64,000 nt of DNA from Alphaproteobacteria bacterium (GTDB lineage Bacteria > Pseudomonadota > Alphaproteobacteria > Caulobacterales > Hyphomonadaceae): contig JAAANZ010000013.1 of NCBI GenBank assembly GCA_009909065.1, positions 1-64,000 of the forward strand, given 5' to 3'. The notes under the pieces were generated by a model, which searched no databases, was not told where the DNA came from, and saw nothing but the letters and a program-made list of their open reading frames with translations. Positions 60,663 to 64,000 of this stretch are shown one piece after another. Each line of letters begins with the position of its first letter. Position 1 is the first letter of the stretch. Position numbers and translations under genes: made by a program.

Positions 60663-61760
60663 ATGGCCGACCTGTTCGACAATCCTGCTGGCCTCGACGG
60701 TTTCGAGTTCATCGAATTCTCCGCGCCCGAAAAGGGCGTTATCGAGCCGGTCTTCGAAAGCATGGGCTTTACGAAACTGGCCCGCCATCGATCGAAAGAC
60801 GTGGAGCTCTGGCGCCAGGGCTCGATCAATTTCGTGACCAATTACGAGCCGCGCTCGGCGGCCTGGTTCTTCTCGCGCGAACATGGCCCATCGGCCTGCG
60901 GCATGGGGTTTCGCGTGCGCGATGCGCGCAAGGCGTATGACCATCTGGTCGAAAAGGGCGCCGAGCCGGTGCAAGTCGAGACCGGGCCGATGGAACTGCG
61001 CATTCCGGGCATTCGCGGCATCGGCAATTCCATCATCTATCTCATCGATCGTTATGGCGATCAGGGCGATGACGCCCTGTCCATCTATGACATTGATTTC
61101 GAATACCTGCCGGGCGTCGAGCGCTATCCGGAAGGCGCCGGTTTCAAGCGCGTCGATCACCTGACCCACAATGTCTATGGCGGGCGGATGAAATACTGGG
61201 CGGATTTCTACGAGACGCTGTTCAATTTCCGGGAGATCCGCTTTTTCGACATCAAGGGCGAATATACCGGCCTGACCTCCAAGGCGCTGACCGCGCCAGA
61301 CGGCAAGATCCGCATCCCGCTCAATGAGGAAGGTGAAGGCGGCAAGGGCCAGATCGAGGAATTCCTGCGCGACTTCAACGGCGAGGGCATCCAGCATATC
61401 GCCCTCATCTGCGACGATCTCTGTGGCGCCTATGACAAGCTCAAGACGCTCGGAGTACCCTTCATGACCGCGCCGCCGGAAACCTATTACGAGATGCTCG
61501 ATGAGCGTCTTCCGGGCCATGGCGAGCCGGTCGAGGCGCTGAAATCGCGCGGCCTCCTGCTTGACGGAACGACGGAAGGCGGCCAGCCGCGCCTGCTCCT
61601 GCAGATTTTCTCCGAAACCCGGCTCGGCCCGGTCTTTTTCGAATTCATCCAACGCAAGGGCGATGAGGGTTTCGGCGAGGGCAATTTCAAGGCACTCTTC
61701 GAAAGCATGGAACGCGACCAGATTCGTCGCGGGGCGCTGAAAGTGGACGAGGACGCATGA
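60663..61760 (+). CDS. hppD: 4-Hydroxyphenylpyruvate dioxygenase
   Basis: A 365-residue Fe(II) dioxygenase that converts 4-hydroxyphenylpyruvate to homogentisate in tyrosine degradation. The metal ligands are expected in [11 protein letters not shown] (His), [10 protein letters not shown] (His) and [10 protein letters not shown] (Glu). [13 protein letters not shown] and [15 protein letters not shown] fit the N-terminal and substrate regions of bacterial HPPD. The ATG at 60663 follows GGAGAG; the frame opens earlier at 60621 inside the operator. The stop overlaps the next gene's start (ATGA), so this is the first gene of an operon. Confidence 0.95.
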   Translation: MADLFDNPAGLDGFEFIEFSAPEKGVIEPVFESMGFTKLARHRSKDVELWRQGSINFVTNYEPRSAAWFFSREHGPSACGMGFRVRDARKAYDHLVEKGAEPVQVETGPMELRIPGIRGIGNSIIYLIDRYGDQGDDALSIYDIDFEYLPGVERYPEGAGFKRVDHLTHNVYGGRMKYWADFYETLFNFREIRFFDIKGEYTGLTSKALTAPDGKIRIPLNEEGEGGKGQIEEFLRDFNGEGIQHIALICDDLCGAYDKLKTLGVPFMTAPPETYYEMLDERLPGHGEPVEALKSRGLLLDGTTEGGQPRLLLQIFSETRLGPVFFEFIQRKGDEGFGEGNFKALFESMERDQIRRGALKVDEDA

Positions 61761-61957
61761 GTGAGCCCGAACGCAAGGTCGAACTGACCCCGCCGCAGGA
61801 AGGCCTTGTCGGGGCCGGGGTCGGCGCGGTGATCGGGGCGGGCCTGTGGCTTGCCAATATCATCTCGCCCGTCGCCATAGCCGGCGTCGCGGCCGGGGTC
61901 GGTCTCGGCAGCTGGTTCAATGGCTGGCGGCGCACACGGCGCGGCCGCGACACCTGA
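61757..61957 (+). CDS. Small Gly-rich membrane protein in the hppD operon
   Basis: A 66-residue protein: a polar N-terminus [16 protein letters not shown], then a Gly/Ala-rich hydrophobic stretch [20 protein letters not shown] and [16 protein letters not shown], and a basic end RRTRRGRD. Two short helices with glycine spacing suggest membrane insertion. No family recognised. It overlaps the hppD stop by four bases. Confidence 0.7.
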   Translation: MSEPERKVELTPPQEGLVGAGVGAVIGAGLWLANIISPVAIAGVAAGVGLGSWFNGWRRTRRGRDT

Positions 61958-61983
61958 CGGGCAGATCACAAGGAGGCCCGGAC

Positions 61984-62157
61984 ATGAAATCCATTCTTTC
62001 CGGCGTCATCGCGGCGCTCGCGACCGGTATAACGGTTCGCTTCATGGACAGCTGGCTGACCGAGCTGGGCGCCGCCGCGCTGATCGGCGTTGTGACCGGC
62101 ACGGCCGTCTGGCTGCTGGTGAAGACAGACAAGGCACATAAGGGAGGCCACAAATGA
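61984..62157 (+). CDS. Small membrane protein in the hppD operon
   Basis: A 57-residue protein with one or two helices (ILSGVIAALATGITVRFMDS and LGAAALIGVVTGTAVWLLV) and a basic His/Lys-rich end KTDKAHKGGHK. AAGGAGG lies nine bases before the ATG at 61984, strong evidence that it is translated. Its stop overlaps the VOC gene start by four bases. Its function is unknown. Confidence 0.7.
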   Translation: MKSILSGVIAALATGITVRFMDSWLTELGAAALIGVVTGTAVWLLVKTDKAHKGGHK

Positions 62158-62705
62158 GCAATGCCCCTGACCTCAAGGGTATCCACCATGTCGCCTATCG
62201 CTGCAGGGATGCCATGGAGACCGTGCGCTTCTACCAGCGCGTCATGGGCATGGATTTCCAGCTCGCCATTGCCGAGGACAAGGTGCCCTCCACCGGTGCG
62301 CCGGACCCCTATATGCACGTTTTCCTCGAGGCCGGGCGCGGAAACGTGCTCGCCTTTTTCGAACTGCCCAATGCCCCTGACATGGACCGCGACCGCAACA
62401 CGCCCGAATGGGTCCAGCATATCGCCTTCGAGGTCGAGACCATGGACGAGCTCATGGCGGCGAAGTCGCGCGCCGAGGCCGAAGGGCTCGATGTGGTCGG
62501 CCCGACCCATCATGGCATCTTCAAGTCGATCTATTTCTTCGATCCCAATGGCCATCGCCTGGAACTCGCCTGCAATATCGGCACGCCCGAACAGATGAGC
62601 GAGCTGAAATCGGTCGCCGAGGACATGCTGGAAGAGTGGACCCGCACGAAAAAGGCCCCGCGCCACGCCGCCTGGCTGCATGAAAAGATCGCGCAGGAGA
62701 GCTAG
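62154..62705 (+). CDS. VOC/glyoxalase-family protein
   Basis: A 183-residue vicinal-oxygen-chelate fold protein: LKGIHHVAYRCRDAMETVRFYQRVMGM (split as GIHHVAYRCRDAMETV and RFYQRVMGM), then QHIAFEVETMDELMAAKSRA and KSIYFFDPNGHRLELACN. His and Glu residues in these positions match glyoxalase/dioxygenase-type metal sites. In a tyrosine operon, it might be a dioxygenase-like or extradiol relative, but the function is unassigned. The final TAG shares the palindromic CTAG with the stop of the convergent toxin gene. Confidence 0.85.
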   Translation: MSNAPDLKGIHHVAYRCRDAMETVRFYQRVMGMDFQLAIAEDKVPSTGAPDPYMHVFLEAGRGNVLAFFELPNAPDMDRDRNTPEWVQHIAFEVETMDELMAAKSRAEAEGLDVVGPTHHGIFKSIYFFDPNGHRLELACNIGTPEQMSELKSVAEDMLEEWTRTKKAPRHAAWLHEKIAQES

Positions 62706-63133
62706 CCTCGATGCTCGAAGGGATTGATCAGGTCGACGCCGAGCCCTTCGAAATCCCTTCGATAGCGGGTCGCGAGCTTGTATACATGCGCCCGGGCAAT
62801 CGCGGCGATCTGTGTGTCGGCGACCCGGCGCTCATGTGCGCCGCGTCGGTTTTCCGCCAGCACCTTGCCCCATTCGCGCGCCGCGAGCGCATCGAAATCC
62901 AGAACCCGCCCCGGCACGAAACTGTGCAGGAACAGCTCGAAGTCGCGCTGGAGCACCGCGCGGCGCGATTCGTTCACGCCTCGCAGGTTTTCAAGCCCGA
63001 ACACCTGCTCGCCAACATTGATCGCGGTCGTATGAAAGGCCGCAAGCGGTATAGCGTTCATCCAGTCCACAACTGCAGCCGCCGGCTCAGATTGTATGAA
63101 TTCGGCAATGATATTGGTGTCGAGAATGATCAT
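62702..63133 (-). CDS. PIN-domain toxin (FitB/VapC-like)
   Basis: A 143-residue PIN ribonuclease. Acidic residues: LDTNIIAEF (Asp), NVGEQVFGLE (Glu), RRVADTQIAAIARAH (Asp) and YRRDFEGLGVDLINPF (Asp), i.e. the magnesium site is intact. The DTNIIAEF start and RDFEGLGVDLINP end are characteristic of FitB. It overlaps the antitoxin stop by four bases and ends in CTAG shared with the VOC gene on the opposite strand. Confidence 0.9.
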   Translation of the reverse strand: MIILDTNIIAEFIQSEPAAAVVDWMNAIPLAAFHTTAINVGEQVFGLENLRGVNESRRAVLQRDFELFLHSFVPGRVLDFDALAAREWGKVLAENRRGAHERRVADTQIAAIARAHVYKLATRYRRDFEGLGVDLINPFEHRG

Positions 63134-63387
63134 TCGGCGGGGTCGAACTCAACCGGCTCTTCGGGGGGCTCGTCATATTCTGGAATCACGAAGTGCTCGT
63201 CACCGCTGGCCAGACGCGAGCGCTCGAAAATGCGCATCATCATGTCGCCGGCATTCTCCTCACCCTCAGCGATCTGCTCAAGAATCCGGCGGACTTCTTC
63301 CTCCATGGACACGCCATGGCGCGCAGCCCGGTTGCGAAGGACCGCAACGGTCTTGTCATCGAGTTTGCGAACGCTGATGCTTGCCAT
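63130..63387 (-). CDS. FitA-like ribbon-helix-helix antitoxin
   Basis: An 85-residue antitoxin. SISVRKLDDKTVAVLRNRAA, HGVSMEEEVRRILEQIAEG form an RHH DNA-binding domain (strand, two helices, hydrophobic core), followed by an acidic toxin-binding tail that includes EYDEPPEEPVEFDPAE. The ATG at 63387 is supported by the domain boundary; the open frame extends to 63933. It precedes the toxin with a four-base overlap, the usual VapB/FitA-first order, and lies antisense between the VOC gene and the fumarylacetoacetase-type gene. Confidence 0.88.
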   Translation of the reverse strand: MASISVRKLDDKTVAVLRNRAARHGVSMEEEVRRILEQIAEGEENAGDMMMRIFERSRLASGDEHFVIPEYDEPPEEPVEFDPAE

Positions 63388-63450
63388 GCAATCAAAACGA
63401 GTATCTGCCAGCATTGCTGTCAAATTCGAAAATGCCAGCACGGAGCAAAC

Positions 63451-64000
63451 ATGAAACTCGCCACCCTGAAGAACGGCACGCGTGATGGACGGCTGGTCGT
63501 CGTCTCGCGCGACCTGACGCAATTCACCGATGCAACCCATATCGCGCCGACGCTTCAGGCCGCGCTGGATGACTGGCAGCTCACGCGTCCGAAGCTGGAA
63601 AGCCTGGCTGGAGAACTCATGCATGGCGCTGTTCCCGTCGAACGCTTCCATGAACATGATGCGATGAGCCCGCTGCCGCGCGCCTATCAATGGGCGGACG
63701 GCTCGGCCTATATCAATCATGTCGAGCTGGTCCGCCGCGCGCGCGGCGCCGAGGTGCCCGAAAGCTTCTATTCCGATCCGCTGATGTATCAGGGCGGCTC
63801 TGACGGTTTCCTCGGCCCGCGCGAGCCGATCGCGCTGAAGGATGAAAGCTGGGGCTGCGACATGGAAGGCGAGATTGCGGTCGTGACCGATGACGTGCCC
63901 CTGGGCGTGAGCGCGAAGGCGGCCGAGGGCCATATCCAGCTCATCATGCTGTGCAATGACGTGTCCCTGCGTGGATTGATCCCCGGGGAACTGGCCAAGG
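63451..64000 (+). CDS. Fumarylacetoacetate hydrolase-family protein, 3'-partial
   Basis: About 183 residues run to the window edge without a stop. The start MKLATLKNGTRDGRLVVVSRD and the segments PLPRAYQWADGSAYINHVEL, FLGPREPIALKDES and MEGEIAVVTDDVPLG match FahA-type hydrolases, in which ME-x-E binds the catalytic metal. This enzyme would be the last step of homogentisate degradation, giving fumarate and acetoacetate, and it agrees with hppD upstream. An N-terminal MKLATLKNG is typical of the bacterial fumarylacetoacetase branch. It has no nearby Shine-Dalgarno of strength (GGAGC at 63442-63446). Confidence 0.9.
   Translation, partial: MKLATLKNGTRDGRLVVVSRDLTQFTDATHIAPTLQAALDDWQLTRPKLESLAGELMHGAVPVERFHEHDAMSPLPRAYQWADGSAYINHVELVRRARGAEVPESFYSDPLMYQGGSDGFLGPREPIALKDESWGCDMEGEIAVVTDDVPLGVSAKAAEGHIQLIMLCNDVSLRGLIPGELAK

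Noticed and set aside
1-64000. CRISPR arrays, insertion sequences, prophage or rRNA
   Set aside because: No spaced direct-repeat array, transposase, integrase, phage structural or ribosomal RNA sequence was recognised.

Overview
This window is a GC-rich bacterial chromosome segment packed with short-gap and overlapping (ATGA/GTGA) genes. It looks alphaproteobacterial and probably belongs to the dimorphic Caulobacterales/Maricaulales/Hyphomonadaceae-type marine group. The grounds are a PleC-like cell-cycle histidine kinase beside pepN, two large TonB-dependent receptors, a HIG1-type twin-transmembrane protein next to a corrinoid adenosyltransferase, the rpmB-DUF3108 pair, the aminotransferase-hom-glpX block, a class I PHA synthase and an adrenodoxin-type ferredoxin. 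No species can be named from the sequence alone. I see no rRNA, convincing tRNA, CRISPR array, insertion sequence or prophage.

Layout. 0-9 kb: a gene end, VanZ-like protein, aminopeptidase N, PleC-like kinase, a small secreted protein and a peptide-binding lipoprotein. 8.8-17.7 kb: a TonB-dependent receptor with its terminator, two RNA-methyltransferase-type genes, then an envelope pair (BON/OmpA-like protein plus a membrane-anchored coiled-coil protein ending in a helix-hairpin-helix domain) and a Tat-lipoprotein M48 peptidase. 17.9-31.4 kb: mostly housekeeping (TetR regulator, zinc-finger protein, ABC ATPase with acyltransferase, Bcr/CflA exporter, Nudix, L28, DUF3108, CAP protein, uridine kinase, cobalamin adenosyltransferase, HIG1 protein, ferredoxin reductase/ferredoxin, thioesterase, HAD hydrolase, pterin dehydratase, YggT). 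31.5-38.3 kb: M3 peptidase lipoprotein, cystatin-like lipoprotein, MDR oxidoreductase, and a fatty-acid gene pair (enoyl-CoA hydratase, acyl-CoA dehydrogenase) split by a vapBC-type toxin-antitoxin module. 38.4-42.5 kb: a divergent iron/metal locus (TonB receptor versus a DUF6607-like lipoprotein and a DUF4198-like protein) sharing a Fur-like palindrome. 42.6-48.7 kb: glpX, homoserine dehydrogenase, class I aminotransferase, a lipoprotein and phaC. 48.9-54.4 kb: small membrane proteins, a thioesterase, an operon of a lipocalin-like protein with a phosphotransferase and a small helical protein, monothiol glutaredoxin and a DUF2157-like protein. 54.4-60 kb: a decayed rimO 5' fragment, a formyltransferase, glmM, an unknown gene, and an MBOAT/SGNH-like surface O-acylation pair. 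60-64 kb: a tyrosine-degradation locus (MarR regulator divergent from hppD, two tiny membrane proteins, a VOC protein, and a fumarylacetoacetase-type gene running off the right edge) interrupted by a fitAB-like toxin-antitoxin pair.

How the genes fit together. Phenylalanine/tyrosine use is represented by the pterin dehydratase, hppD and the fumarylacetoacetase-type gene under a probable MarR operator. Carbon storage and fatty-acid turnover are represented by phaC, enoyl-CoA hydratase, acyl-CoA dehydrogenase and thioesterases. Nutrient capture relies on TonB receptors and surface lipoproteins. The least explained elements are the metal locus, the cystatin-like lipoprotein, the OmpA/HhH envelope pair, the histone-like tail on the PHA synthase and the two toxin-antitoxin modules embedded in catabolic gene strings.
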